NCBI GenBank assembly: GCA_010672785.1
Contig: JAAHFX010000009.1
Coordinates: 90,516-154,515 of the forward strand
Length of the DNA stretch: 64,000 nucleotides
Origin: Sphaerospermopsis sp. SIO1G1
GTDB lineage: Bacteria > Cyanobacteriota > Cyanobacteriia > Cyanobacteriales > Nostocaceae
Direction: 5' to 3'
A model generated the notes under the pieces. The model worked only from the letters and a program-made list of their open reading frames with translations. It was not told the origin of the DNA and ran no database searches. The first letter of the stretch is position 1. Each line of letters starts with the position of its first letter. Positions 32,768 to 41,475 of this stretch are shown here, one piece after another. A program made the translations under genes and the position numbers.

Positions 32768-34003
32768 CTAAACTTTAAATTTCTCAGTGATTCGCTTCAT
32801 TGCTTCTTCCACATTTTCCCGACTGTTAAATGCAGAAATACGGAAATAACCTTCACCCGCAGCACCAAAACCAGAACCAGGTGTTCCTACAACATTCACA
32901 GTTTGTACTAACTTATCGAAAAATTCCCAACTGGTTAAACCATTTGGAGTTTTCACCCATACGTAAGGTGCGTTAATTCCACCGTAAACTTGTAAACCTG
33001 CATTGGTGAGTTTATCACGGATAATTTTGGCATTTTCTAAGTAAAAACTTACTAAAGCTTTGGTTTGTGCTTTTCCTTCTTCAGAATAAACCGCTTCCGC
33101 ACCGCGTTGTACTACGTAGGAAACACCGTTAAATTTGGTAGACTGACGACGATTCCATAATTTCCACAATTCTACATCAGAACCATCTGCGGCTTTTGCT
33201 GTCAGGGTTTTGGGAACGACTGTTAACGCGCAACGAGTACCGGTGAAACCTGCATTTTTGGAGAAAGAACGAAATTCGATCGCACAATCTCTCGCACCTT
33301 CAATTTCATAGATAGAATGGGGAAGGGTAGAATCAGTGATGAATGCTTCGTACGCAGCGTCAAAGAAAATAATTGCTCCGTTCGCTTTTGCGTAATTTAC
33401 CCACTCTTGTAAATGTGCTTTAGTTGCAGTTGCACCGGTGGGGTTGTTGGGAAAGCAGAGATAAATTAAATCCACTTTCTCTGCGGGAATTTCTGCGGTA
33501 AAGTTGTTTTCAGCAGTAACGGGGAGATAAACTAAACCACCATATTCACCTTTCTCGTTCACTTCTCCGGTATTACCCGCCATCACATTGGTATCAACAT
33601 AAACGGGGTATACTGGGTCAGTTACAGCAATAACGTTATTTTTACCAAAAATCTCTAAAATGTTGCCTGTATCGCATTTAGAACCATCAGAAATAAAGAT
33701 TTCATCAGCTTCTATGTTTGCACCTCTGGCTTGAAAATCTTCAGCAGCGATTTTTTCTCTTAACCACAAATAACCTTGTTCTGGGCCATAACCTTTGAAG
33801 GTAGAGCGATCGCCCATATCACCAACAGCTTGAATCATCGCATTCCGGCAAGCTTCTGGCAAGGGTTCAGTAACATCACCAATACCCAATTTAATGATTT
33901 TCGCATCTGGGTTAGCGTCCACAAAAGCGTTTACCCTTCTCGCAATTTCGGGAAATAAATAACCAGCTTTTAATTTGAGATAGTTGTCGTTAACTGTAGC
34001 CAT
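32768..34003 (-). CDS. dapL: LL-diaminopimelate aminotransferase
   Basis: 411 residues. PLP-dependent enzyme converting tetrahydrodipicolinate directly to LL-diaminopimelate in the one-step lysine/peptidoglycan route used by cyanobacteria, plants and chlamydiae. Motifs: LKAGYLFPEIARRV, KLGIGDVTEPLP, STFKGYGPEQGY, ISDGSKCDTGNI, FPNNPTGA and the PLP-lysine region FRSFSKNAGFTGTRC. Length and start (MATVNDNYLKL) are typical. Preceded by AT-rich DNA. Confidence 0.97.
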   Translation of the reverse strand: MATVNDNYLKLKAGYLFPEIARRVNAFVDANPDAKIIKLGIGDVTEPLPEACRNAMIQAVGDMGDRSTFKGYGPEQGYLWLREKIAAEDFQARGANIEADEIFISDGSKCDTGNILEIFGKNNVIAVTDPVYPVYVDTNVMAGNTGEVNEKGEYGGLVYLPVTAENNFTAEIPAEKVDLIYLCFPNNPTGATATKAHLQEWVNYAKANGAIIFFDAAYEAFITDSTLPHSIYEIEGARDCAIEFRSFSKNAGFTGTRCALTVVPKTLTAKAADGSDVELWKLWNRRQSTKFNGVSYVVQRGAEAVYSEEGKAQTKALVSFYLENAKIIRDKLTNAGLQVYGGINAPYVWVKTPNGLTSWEFFDKLVQTVNVVGTPGSGFGAAGEGYFRISAFNSRENVEEAMKRITEKFKV

Positions 34004-34174
34004 CGTTGATTTTGAAGATACGCATTAAAATAGCTTACTGTAATTAGACAATCTCGATTTGAATTTTCATGATGTACAGTTTTACCAATGCTCAACCTCT
34101 GGCAGATGCAAGAAAATTACCCAAAAAACAATCCGCTACAGATATAATTCTCTGGCGACCATATTTTACTATTT

Positions 34175-34268
34175 TAGGACTTACGCAAAAACTCTACCAA
34201 ACTCCTATTCCTCTGCGTTCTCTGCGTCCTCTGCGGTTAGATATTCCGTGACTCGTGCGTAAGTCCTG
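34175..34268 (-). repeat. Complete dispersed inverted-repeat element with 5-bp target duplication
   Basis: 94 bp from TAGGACTTACGCAAAA to CGTGCGTAAGTCCTG with the core CTCTGCGTTCTCTGCGTCCT. It is flanked on both sides by TATTT (34170-34174 and 34269-34273), a perfect 5-bp direct repeat. The reverse complement is about 90% like the element at 49146-49238. No room for a transposase, so it is a MITE-like passenger element. Confidence 0.85.
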
Positions 34269-34291
34269 TATTTGACTAAAATTTGTGAAAA

Positions 34292-34900
34292 TTAGTTATG
34301 AGCTACTTGACGACGACGGGCCATTACCATTCCACTAGCTACTATACCTAAACCAATTAAAGAAGCAGGTTCGGGAACTCGACGAGGTGTTTCTCCATAA
34401 ACTCTATGATAAACGCTGATGTGAGAAACATTTTTTGGAGCTTTTGGATCACCATTATTCTTGAATTGTGGAAATGGACTAGACCAAGTACCAGAAGTGA
34501 CTCCATCTGTAACTTCATAACCTGTTAAGAAAGTACCATTACCACTCTTGAAGACTAGCATGACATCATTCCAGGTGCTTTGAACAACGCTGGAGATATC
34601 CCAATTACCAGATTGTCCTGAACCTTGACCGTTAAATCCAGCATTTTCACCAATCTTACCACCAAAAACCCAGTCATTATTACCAAAGAATTCCTCAGCG
34701 TTAACTGTCATGGGATTACGATTCAGAAAGTCTTGATTAGCGCTGTCACTGACTTCACAAGCAGATGTTCCTGTTACTAAACCGGAAATATCAGTAGAAC
34801 AGGCAATAGTTGCAGCATGAGTAGGTGCAGAAGCCAATGTAATAGTAGCACCAGTCATAACAGCCGCAGAGGTTAATAAAGCCGAGATTTGAGTTTTCAT
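34292..34900 (-). CDS. PEP-CTERM sorting-domain protein
   Basis: 202 residues. An N-terminal signal peptide (LLTSAAVMTGATITLASA, cleavage near THA) and a C-terminal PEP-CTERM signal: VPEPASLIGLGIVASGMVMA then the basic RRRQ tail. The middle (residues 30-165) has CSTDISGLVTGTSACEVSDS and glycine/asparagine-rich beta-strand sequence seen in cyanobacterial PEP-CTERM proteins. Exosortase would process it at the membrane for export to the cell surface. Ligand or role unknown. Confidence 0.9.
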   Translation of the reverse strand: MKTQISALLTSAAVMTGATITLASAPTHAATIACSTDISGLVTGTSACEVSDSANQDFLNRNPMTVNAEEFFGNNDWVFGGKIGENAGFNGQGSGQSGNWDISSVVQSTWNDVMLVFKSGNGTFLTGYEVTDGVTSGTWSSPFPQFKNNGDPKAPKNVSHISVYHRVYGETPRRVPEPASLIGLGIVASGMVMARRRQVAHN

Positions 34901-35022
34901 TTAATTAGTCTCCTTTGTTATTTTTGTAACTGCTAATTTTTTCTTATGTGATTAAGTTTATACGGAATTTCACTGTACTAGCAATAGGATAAATATTATC
35001 TTCATCAATTCTTTAATATACG

Positions 35023-35112
35023 GTACTTACGCATTTTCACGAAATGTCTGGGTTGGAGATTGCTTCCTTACGTCGCAATGAAAGTATTTGAACTAGGTTT
35101 TGCGTAAGTCCT
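35023..35112. repeat. Element with TACTTACGC / GCGTAAGTCCT ends and ATTGCTTCC core
   Basis: GTACTTACGCATTTTCACG opens and TTTTGCGTAAGTCCT closes a 90-bp unit whose core, GAGATTGCTTCCTTACGTCG, is shared with 6627-6752. No clear target duplication. The rest of the gap 34901-35240 is AT-rich and featureless except for an ACCTCAGA/TCTGAGGT inverted pair. Confidence 0.65.
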
Positions 35113-35240
35113 GATGTTAAAAAACCTCAGAATTGATACCTAAAAATTGTCTCAGTCAGAAATTACCAAGAGTTTAGGAGTCTGAGGTATGTTTATTATT
35201 TACTTTGAATTAGGTCTTGCTGAATTAATTTATGCTTCTA

Positions 35241-35906
35241 TTAGCTTTGGTATGGATTATTCATGCTATCCACATAAACATTGTCAGACAAAGGCAACCT
35301 ACCAGGATTTAATCTTGCTTGAGCTGCATAACCAACAGTAACAAGAACTGCGATCGCTATATCAGGGTTATCTGCAACTCCGATCACTTCCTTCACGTGC
35401 GCTTCTTCCCAACCATTCAAAAAGCAAGTAGATAAACCCAAACTTTCAGCAGCTAATACTAAATTAGTAGATGCAATCATGGCATCTTTAATCGCATATT
35501 CACGCCGTTTTGCTCCCAAACTCTGCTGAAATGTGGGGATAGCATTTTTTAAGTAGTTAACAGTCTTCTCATTCCATGCACCTGCTTGTGAACCTTGATC
35601 TAAAATAGGCTTGATATCTGCATCACCAACACTAGCATCAGCAGCAAACACAAACGTTGCAGGTGCTTGAGTTACTTGTTCTTGATTCCAACAAGCAGTA
35701 CATAAGTTAACCTTTTGCTGTGAGTCTTGAACAATCACAATTCGCCAAGGTTGAAGATTAAAACTACTGGGTGCAGCTATAGTTAATTCAACTAATTGCT
35801 TGAGTAATTCTGAAGAAATCGGTTTGGGTAAAAAAGTCTTGATAGAACGACGTTGAAGTATTGCCGTCGGTACATCTAAAGGTGTGGTTGCAATGCTAGT
35901 ATTCAT
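35241..35906 (-). CDS. Nitroreductase family flavoprotein
   Basis: 221 residues, FMN-binding. RRSIKTFLPKPIS is the conserved N-terminal phosphate-binding motif, AAPSSFNLQPWRIVIVQD the SSxNxQPW motif, and ESLGLSTCFLNGWEE with EVIGVADNPDIAIAVLVTVGY the C-terminal dimer/FMN region. Members reduce nitro groups, quinones or enals with NAD(P)H. Physiological substrate unknown. A TTAGGAAAAGGAGATAAT-like leader gives an AAGGAG site before the ATG. Confidence 0.9.
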   Translation of the reverse strand: MNTSIATTPLDVPTAILQRRSIKTFLPKPISSELLKQLVELTIAAPSSFNLQPWRIVIVQDSQQKVNLCTACWNQEQVTQAPATFVFAADASVGDADIKPILDQGSQAGAWNEKTVNYLKNAIPTFQQSLGAKRREYAIKDAMIASTNLVLAAESLGLSTCFLNGWEEAHVKEVIGVADNPDIAIAVLVTVGYAAQARLNPGRLPLSDNVYVDSMNNPYQS

Positions 35907-36084
35907 AATTATCTCCTTTTCCTAAGTGTGATCAGTGAATTAAATAGGTATACATTTTGATGTTATTGTTTTCCCTACAATCTGATTCACTTTCCTTGTT
36001 AGCTCACCAGTGTAAATTTATAAACTGTAGCTACAGTTATCTGAATTTAAGCATAACTGTTATCAAGTGAAAAGGAAAATACTG

Positions 36085-36711
36085 TTATTTTTTGCTTCCC
36101 CTAAGTACCTGTAAACTACCACCCGCATATAAACTCGGTGTATCTACTACAAAACCAGACTCCTTTAGCAACCCACATAAATCAGTGTTTAACAACTCCC
36201 AAGCTGTTTCAGTTTCAAACAACCAGAAAAATACCGCTATACCAGGCCAAAATATGGGATTTGTAGGAGGATGAAAATCTACCAATGTAAATATACCCCC
36301 CGGTTTCAATACTCGGTAAACCTCTGCAATGATTTTTCGTAGCTGTTGAGGCTGCATTTCATGTAAAGCCGCACTAGTATGGACTAAATCAAAGGAATTA
36401 TCTGTAAACGGCATATTCTCCGCAAATGCTTCTACATAAGTAGCTAATGGTACATTATTTTTTGCTCGTTTTAACGACAATGGAGAAGCATCTAAACCCG
36501 TAACATTGTTTGATAATTGCAGCAAAAATTCTGTCGTTTGACCACTACCACAGCATAAGTCTAGAATTTCACTATCTGAGTTTAATGTTAAATCTTGTAT
36601 AGCAAGTTGTCGAAAACGCGGTTCACCACCAACACTTAAAGCCGCCAAACGGGAAATACCATCATATAACCACTGGTAGCGGTAACTCAAATCTCTAAAA
36701 ATTGTTGCCAT
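36085..36711 (-). CDS. Class I SAM-dependent methyltransferase (UbiE/Methyltransf_11-like)
   Basis: 208 residues. YRYQWLYDGISRLAALSVGG starts the protein, then ILDLCCGSGQTTEFLLQL (motif I), VTGLDASPLSLKRA, AENMPFTDNSFDLVHTSAAL and VYRVLKPGGIFTLVDFHPP. The layout resembles MenG/UbiE-type quinone or tocopherol methyltransferases of cyanobacteria. Divergent from hemH, about 95 bp between starts. Substrate unknown. Confidence 0.88.
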   Translation of the reverse strand: MATIFRDLSYRYQWLYDGISRLAALSVGGEPRFRQLAIQDLTLNSDSEILDLCCGSGQTTEFLLQLSNNVTGLDASPLSLKRAKNNVPLATYVEAFAENMPFTDNSFDLVHTSAALHEMQPQQLRKIIAEVYRVLKPGGIFTLVDFHPPTNPIFWPGIAVFFWLFETETAWELLNTDLCGLLKESGFVVDTPSLYAGGSLQVLRGSKK

Positions 36712-36805
36712 TGGTTCTTTACCTGGACATTAACCTTTATATTTAATTAAGGATATATTGTTAACGTTAGTAAAAAATTGTAAGGATTGGGGGAAAGTAA
36801 CTGCT

Positions 36806-37969
36806 ATGGGTCGTGTAGGCGTATTATTACTCAATCTAGGTGGGCCTGATAAATTAGAAGATGTAGGTCCTTTCTTATATAACCTATTTTCTGATCCAGA
36901 AATTATCCGCCTACCATTTCGTTGGATGCAAAAGCCGTTAGCGTGGTTTATTGCCACACGGCGCGAGAAAACATCTCAGGAGAACTATAAATATATTGGT
37001 GGCGGTTCTCCACTACGACGTATTACTGAGGAACAGGGGGCGGCTTTACAAGCCAAACTGGAAGAGATGGGGAAAGGAGCAAATATTTATGTAGGAATGC
37101 GTTATTGGCATCCTTACACAGAAGAGGCGATCGCCCAACTTACACAAGATGAAATTGAAAAGTTAGTAATTTTGCCACTATATCCCCAGTTTTCTATCAG
37201 TACCAGTGGCTCTAGTTTCCGATTATTAGAACAACTCTGGCAAGAAGACGCAAAACTTCAGTCATTGGAATACACAGTTATTCCATCTTGGTATAAACAA
37301 CCGGCTTATCTGCAAGCAATGGCAGAATTAATCACTGAACAATTGAATAAATGTGCAAATCCTGATCAAGCACATATCTTTTTTAGCGCCCACGGTGTAC
37401 CAAAAAGTTATGTAGAAGATGCTGGTGATCCTTATCAGCAAGAAATTGAGGAATGCACTAAGTTAATTATGCAAACCCTCAACCGTCCCAACGAATACAC
37501 CCTAGCTTATCAAAGTCGTGTCGGTCCTGTGGAATGGTTGCAACCTTATACAGAAGATGCACTCCAAGAATTAGGGGAAAAAGGAATAAAAGACTTAGTA
37601 GTTGTACCCATTAGTTTTGTTTCTGAACACATTGAAACCCTGCAAGAAATTGATATTGAATATCGAGAAATAGCAGAGGAAGCGGGAATTGAAAACTTCC
37701 GTCGTGCTGCTGCACCCAACACCTACCCGGTATTTATTCAAGCACTAGCAGACTTGGTAATTGAGTCTTTAGAAAAACCTGATCTGAAACTTGCCCAAGT
37801 TACCCAGATGAAGAAAAAGGTGAGAATGTATCCTCAAGAACGCTGGGAATGGGGTATAACAACCAGTGCAGAAGTTTGGAATGGCCGTATTGCCATGTTA
37901 GGTTTCATCGCCTTAATTATTGAAATGCTAACTGGTAGAGGTTTACTCCATGCTATAGGGATTTTATAG
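36806..37969 (+). CDS. hemH: Ferrochelatase with C-terminal chlorophyll-binding-type helix
   Basis: 387 residues from the ATG giving MGRVGVLLLNLGGPDKLEDV, the conserved start; 16 upstream in-frame codons look non-coding. Catalyses Fe2+ insertion into protoporphyrin IX, the last step of heme synthesis. LYPQFSISTSGSSFR, FSAHGVPKSYVEDAGDPYQQ (His of the active site) and FVSEHIETLQEIDIEY are family motifs. After residue 330 comes the cyanobacterial extension: a linker and a LHC-like CAB helix, AEVWNGRIAMLGFIALIIEM, known to bind chlorophyll/carotenoid and aid dimerisation and coordination with chlorophyll synthesis. Confidence 0.97.
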   Translation: MGRVGVLLLNLGGPDKLEDVGPFLYNLFSDPEIIRLPFRWMQKPLAWFIATRREKTSQENYKYIGGGSPLRRITEEQGAALQAKLEEMGKGANIYVGMRYWHPYTEEAIAQLTQDEIEKLVILPLYPQFSISTSGSSFRLLEQLWQEDAKLQSLEYTVIPSWYKQPAYLQAMAELITEQLNKCANPDQAHIFFSAHGVPKSYVEDAGDPYQQEIEECTKLIMQTLNRPNEYTLAYQSRVGPVEWLQPYTEDALQELGEKGIKDLVVVPISFVSEHIETLQEIDIEYREIAEEAGIENFRRAAAPNTYPVFIQALADLVIESLEKPDLKLAQVTQMKKKVRMYPQERWEWGITTSAEVWNGRIAMLGFIALIIEMLTGRGLLHAIGIL

Positions 37970-38000
37970 TAGGTGAATGGTGAATGGTGAATGGGTAGTA

Positions 38001-38062
38001 ATTACGTAAGCGTAGCTCTCCCGAAGGGAGCATTACGTAAGCGTAGCTCTCCCGAAGGGAGC
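38001..38062 (+). repeat. Two tandem 31-bp units with a CTCCCGAAGGGAG hairpin
   Basis: ATTACGTAAGCGTAGCTCTC plus CCGAAGGGAGC, twice without change. The GCTCTCCCGAAGGGAGC part is a perfect hairpin. Related sequence is nested in the element at 42652. Around it, between hemH and the next gene, are GTGAATG and CTCACCCACTCATCC tandem repeats. Confidence 0.85.
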
Positions 38063-38193
38063 ATTACGAATTATCGAAGGTGATTAGTGACTAGTAATTG
38101 ATTGATCATGAGAAACAATCTTTCACCCCAACACCCCATCATCCCCTCACCCACTCATCCCCTCACCCACTCATCCCCTCACCCACTCACCAT

Positions 38194-38745
38194 TCACTTC
38201 CCTTCCTGTCTATTTTCCCAATACCATTGATACCACTGTTTTGCACTGTGGATAGCGAACCAAAGTAGTATTAAAGCAATTAAGCCACCTTGTTGAGGAG
38301 CATCAACGGCAAACAGCACTAGAACAATACATAGGCTATCTTGTAAAACCACAGCCCACATTGGTAAACCCCGTAAGCGGTAAAACCAGCCTAGTTGCAC
38401 CAGTTGTAACACTAAAGCTAATAAACCACCGATACAAGCAATTATCCAACTAGGTAGTTCTGTCGCTGAAGCTACAGCTAAACCTAAAATTGCTCCTACT
38501 ATGGGAGATAAAAATAATTGTATAATCTGTATTATTCTTTGCCCCCGTAACCTCTTAGAAGCAAAGAGTTCAAATAATGACCAACTGGTGAATAAACTAA
38601 TTAAAATGTGAGACGAAATACCTGACAAAATGGGAATTTGAGACCACAGATTTGCGCCTTGTAATAAACCAATTATCAGTAATGGTATACCTAATCTTAA
38701 TCCTGCTGCTGCTCCGGCAGATAATGTAGCAAGAATCTCAATCAT
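38194..38745 (-). CDS. DUF4126 family integral membrane protein
   Basis: 183 residues with four or five hydrophobic helices. The N-terminus IEILATLSAGAAAGLRLGIP and the helix after it are the DUF4126 pattern. Function of the family is unknown; in cyanobacteria it usually stands alone. The ATG is followed by a typical membrane-insertion start, and a GGGAGATACGTAT stretch upstream gives a GGGAG ribosome site. Confidence 0.8.
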   Translation of the reverse strand: MIEILATLSAGAAAGLRLGIPLLIIGLLQGANLWSQIPILSGISSHILISLFTSWSLFELFASKRLRGQRIIQIIQLFLSPIVGAILGLAVASATELPSWIIACIGGLLALVLQLVQLGWFYRLRGLPMWAVVLQDSLCIVLVLFAVDAPQQGGLIALILLWFAIHSAKQWYQWYWENRQEGK

Positions 38746-39163
38746 ATACGTATCTCCCTCATCAATACCTGAGAAAAAGAGGATTAATATGTGTCAGTGC
38801 TTGGAAAAAAATTCTTTCCCAAAAACTAATTCTAATCAATATTTCCATAAAACTCGGTAATATCTTATGTTTTATATAGATATTTGTAATATATATTTGC
38901 AGTATTTACATCGGTATGAGGATGGCTTTTAAAGCACAACTTTTTGTATCAAGTGATTAATGCTTTTTACCAAAAAACATCCTCTCAAGCCTTGTCCTTG
39001 TGGGACAGCTTTCTGTTAGATTAGTTCAAACAGGCATGGTAGGCATGGTATTGTCTGTTGGGCTAGATAGTATCAGACGGTGTAAACCGCAACTAGGGTG
39101 CAGGGTGCAGGGAGAGAATTAAAAACTTATCCTTTCATCTCTTCTTTGGAATTTCCCTAACAG
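38746..39163. other. Gene-free interval with small hairpins between obgE and the DUF4126 gene
   Basis: No convincing reading frame. Two inverted repeats are visible: GAGGATG at 38918 with CATCCTC at 38978, and TGTCC-TTGT-GGGACA near 38994. Near 39040 there are GGCATGGTA repeats and near 39098 GGGTGCA repeats. Could hold a small RNA, but nothing known was recognised. Confidence 0.35.
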
Positions 39164-40186
39164 CTAAACCTCTATATTTTCCAACGCAGTTACTTCATCT
39201 ACCACCCGCCAAATTTCCTGTAACATCTCATTTAAACCTGCACGAGTTACAGCGGAAATAGTAAATACAGGTGCTAAAGAAATATGATTTAATTCTAAAG
39301 TTAGAGCTTCTAAATCAACACTTTCTTGATCCATCGCATCAATTTTATTTAATGCCAAAATTTGTGGACGTTTATCCAAACCTCTACCGTAAGCTTCTAG
39401 TTCTGATTGAATAGTATGATAATCACCAATTACATCTGCACTTGTCGCATCAATTAAATGTAATAAAACTCTAGTTCTTTCAATGTGACGTAAAAAATCA
39501 TAACCTAAACCAGTACCATGAGAAGCACCTTCAATTAAACCAGGAATATCCGCAAATACAGTTCCATCACCAGTGGGTTTTTTAACTACTCCTAAATTAG
39601 GAACAAGAGTTGTAAAAGGATAATCAGCAATTTTGGGACGTGCAGCAGACAAAGAAGAAATTAAAGTTGACTTACCCGCATTGGGTAAACCAATTATTCC
39701 CACTTCTGCTAACAGTTTTAACTCTAAACGTAAAACTTTGTGTTCACCTTCTAATCCTGGTAGTGCATATTCTGGAGCGCGGTTACGGTTACTTAAAAAA
39801 TGTTTATTTCCTAACCCACCTTTACCACCTTCAGCAACTACGAAACTTTGTTCATTTTCCACTAAATCACATAACAAAGCATCCGTTTCAGCATCATAAA
39901 TGGCAGTACCACCGGGAACTTCAATGATTAAATCTTTACCATTTGCACCAGTACAATTATTCGGCCCACCACGACTACCATTATCTGCTTTAAACAGACG
40001 TTTATAGCGAAAGTCTAATAAGGTTTGTAAGTTGGTATCAACCACAAAAATCACTGAACCACCTTTACCTCCATTTCCACCAGCGGGGCCGCCAGCAGGA
40101 ACATATTTTTCCCGACGAAAGGCAACGATCCCATCACCACCTTTACCTGCTTCTACTTCTACTATTGCTTGATCTATGAATTGCAT
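39164..40186 (-). CDS. obgE: GTPase ObgE/CgtA
   Basis: 340 residues. Glycine-rich Obg fold at residues 1-158 (VEAGKGGDGIVAFRREKYVP, GGPAGGNGGKGGSV) followed by the GTPase domain: G1 GLPNAGKSTLIS near residue 167, switch region DYPFTTLVPNLG, G3 DIPGLIEGA, G4 ALNKIDAM. Associates with the 50S ribosomal subunit and links assembly to nutrient state; essential in most bacteria. The C-terminal OCT extension is short, as usual in cyanobacteria. Confidence 0.97.
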   Translation of the reverse strand: MQFIDQAIVEVEAGKGGDGIVAFRREKYVPAGGPAGGNGGKGGSVIFVVDTNLQTLLDFRYKRLFKADNGSRGGPNNCTGANGKDLIIEVPGGTAIYDAETDALLCDLVENEQSFVVAEGGKGGLGNKHFLSNRNRAPEYALPGLEGEHKVLRLELKLLAEVGIIGLPNAGKSTLISSLSAARPKIADYPFTTLVPNLGVVKKPTGDGTVFADIPGLIEGASHGTGLGYDFLRHIERTRVLLHLIDATSADVIGDYHTIQSELEAYGRGLDKRPQILALNKIDAMDQESVDLEALTLELNHISLAPVFTISAVTRAGLNEMLQEIWRVVDEVTALENIEV

Positions 40187-40205
40187 AATTTTAGTTATTA
40201 GTTAT

Positions 40206-40322
40206 TAATTAGTCGTGCAAAATAAATTTTATATTTTGGAGAGGGAACAGGGAATAGGGAACAGGGAACAGGAATTTTTGTTGGTTCCGAAAATGTTCAA
40301 TTAATTTTGCTTAGGTACTTAT
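40206..40322. repeat. Second MITE-like family: CAAAATAAATT / AATTAATTTTGC ends
   Basis: AGTCGTGCAAAATAAATTTT at one end faces GTTCAATTAATTTTGCTTAG, GTACTTAT at the other; between them are GAGGGAACAGGGAATAGGGA repeats. The same arrangement, larger, is at 49016-49279, and a left end alone at 52570. It is followed directly at 40324-40384 by a one-ended copy of the AGGATTTACGC element (core CACGAAGGACGCGAAGGACA). The remainder of this 395-bp gap is featureless. Confidence 0.6.
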
Positions 40323-40581
40323 CAGGATTTACGCAGAAGTTATGGAATAATGAACCACGAAGGACGCGAAGGACACGAAGATAAGAATTATAGGTCATCT
40401 TAGAGGATGTTTGAAAAGTCAGGAAGAGAGTCATATCAATTCTAATTACATCAAAATGATAAAACAAATGCCTTGAGCAAGAATGTAATTCAGAAATATT
40501 AACTTTTGCCTCTTGTTTTTTGCCTTTTGCCTAACTTCATTCCCCCATTATCTCACCTAATTAACAACTAATTACCAATAA

Positions 40582-41241
40582 TTAAATATATTTGGAAACA
40601 TCCTCCTGACATTCATCAGCAAGGTAGGAAAGCGCCCGAAAACGTAAACCTACTAATTGTTCATAGAGTGGGTTAATTTTGCACATAGGTGGAATGTGTA
40701 CAATTTTACGTCCAAACAAAGTAACATCTCTTTCAAAAGGACATTGGGAAGGAATCATTTTACATAAAAATCTGGCAATTCCAGGATCATGAATCTCTAA
40801 ACCGTCTAACCAGTCACGCATGGGGTGAAGTAGATCCGGTGGATGTATACCCAATTTTTGTTTGGTTTCTGCGTCTTCTAGTGTATGACGTAGTGCTTCT
40901 AGAGCTTTGATATCTAGTTCTAATGCTTGACAAAATTGCTGTAAAAGTTCTTCCTCACTAGGAGAGTATATACCATCAGCGATCGCTACCATTACCGCTG
41001 TTCTCAAAAAGTTCTCTGCTACTAATGTTCCTTTACCCAATCCTGTGGCTAATTCTTCTGGGGTAATTGTCTCAAATGTTTGCCAATCAATACAAGGGGC
41101 TAATTCATCTTTGGTGATACTATTGATTAATTCTTGTTCTTGAGGATCAAAATTACCATCTGCCCAGGCAATGGTTAGTAGTCCACGTAACCATATCGCT
41201 GTTTGTTTACTATTTGGGGGGGTTTGAGCAGTGCTTCTCAT
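40582..41241 (-). CDS. TerB-like N-domain plus Mo-dependent nitrogenase C-terminal domain protein
   Basis: 219 residues. Residues 15-125 are helical and resemble a TerB-like module (LLTIAWADGNFDPQEQELIN and VMVAIADGIYSPSEEELLQQ share the A-x-A-D-G acid pattern). Residues 140-219 match the short domain annotated as Mo-dependent nitrogenase C-terminus: RDWLDGLEIHDPGIARFLCK, MIPSQCPFERDVTLFGRKIV, HIPPMCKINPLYEQLVGLRF. The conserved cysteines (Cys of SQCPF and MCKINP) could bind a metal. The domain occurs in many cyanobacteria, so a nitrogenase link is nominal. Confidence 0.85.
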   Translation of the reverse strand: MRSTAQTPPNSKQTAIWLRGLLTIAWADGNFDPQEQELINSITKDELAPCIDWQTFETITPEELATGLGKGTLVAENFLRTAVMVAIADGIYSPSEEELLQQFCQALELDIKALEALRHTLEDAETKQKLGIHPPDLLHPMRDWLDGLEIHDPGIARFLCKMIPSQCPFERDVTLFGRKIVHIPPMCKINPLYEQLVGLRFRALSYLADECQEDVSKYI

Positions 41242-41475
41242 CTTAACTTAACTCCTATTTTATCAGCCAATACTACGCTACCTTACCCAGGTTTCTCATT
41301 TATTGTCTTTGCTTACAAAATTATTGAGAAATTTTCTTATTTAGGATATAATTTCCATCAGGACTTGAGAAAAACATATTTGTAAACTTAGTATTTCTGT
41401 TTATTAATACTTTTATTTGTCTATCAGTCCTATTTCTAAATCACTAAATTTATACCTTCAGCCAAACTGATATCT

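Noticed and set aside
34069..34251. 60-codon plus-strand frame running into a mobile element
   Set aside because: Its second half is the element sequence and its first half has no recognised similarity or ribosome site; it could be a gene cut by the insertion but evidence is too thin.
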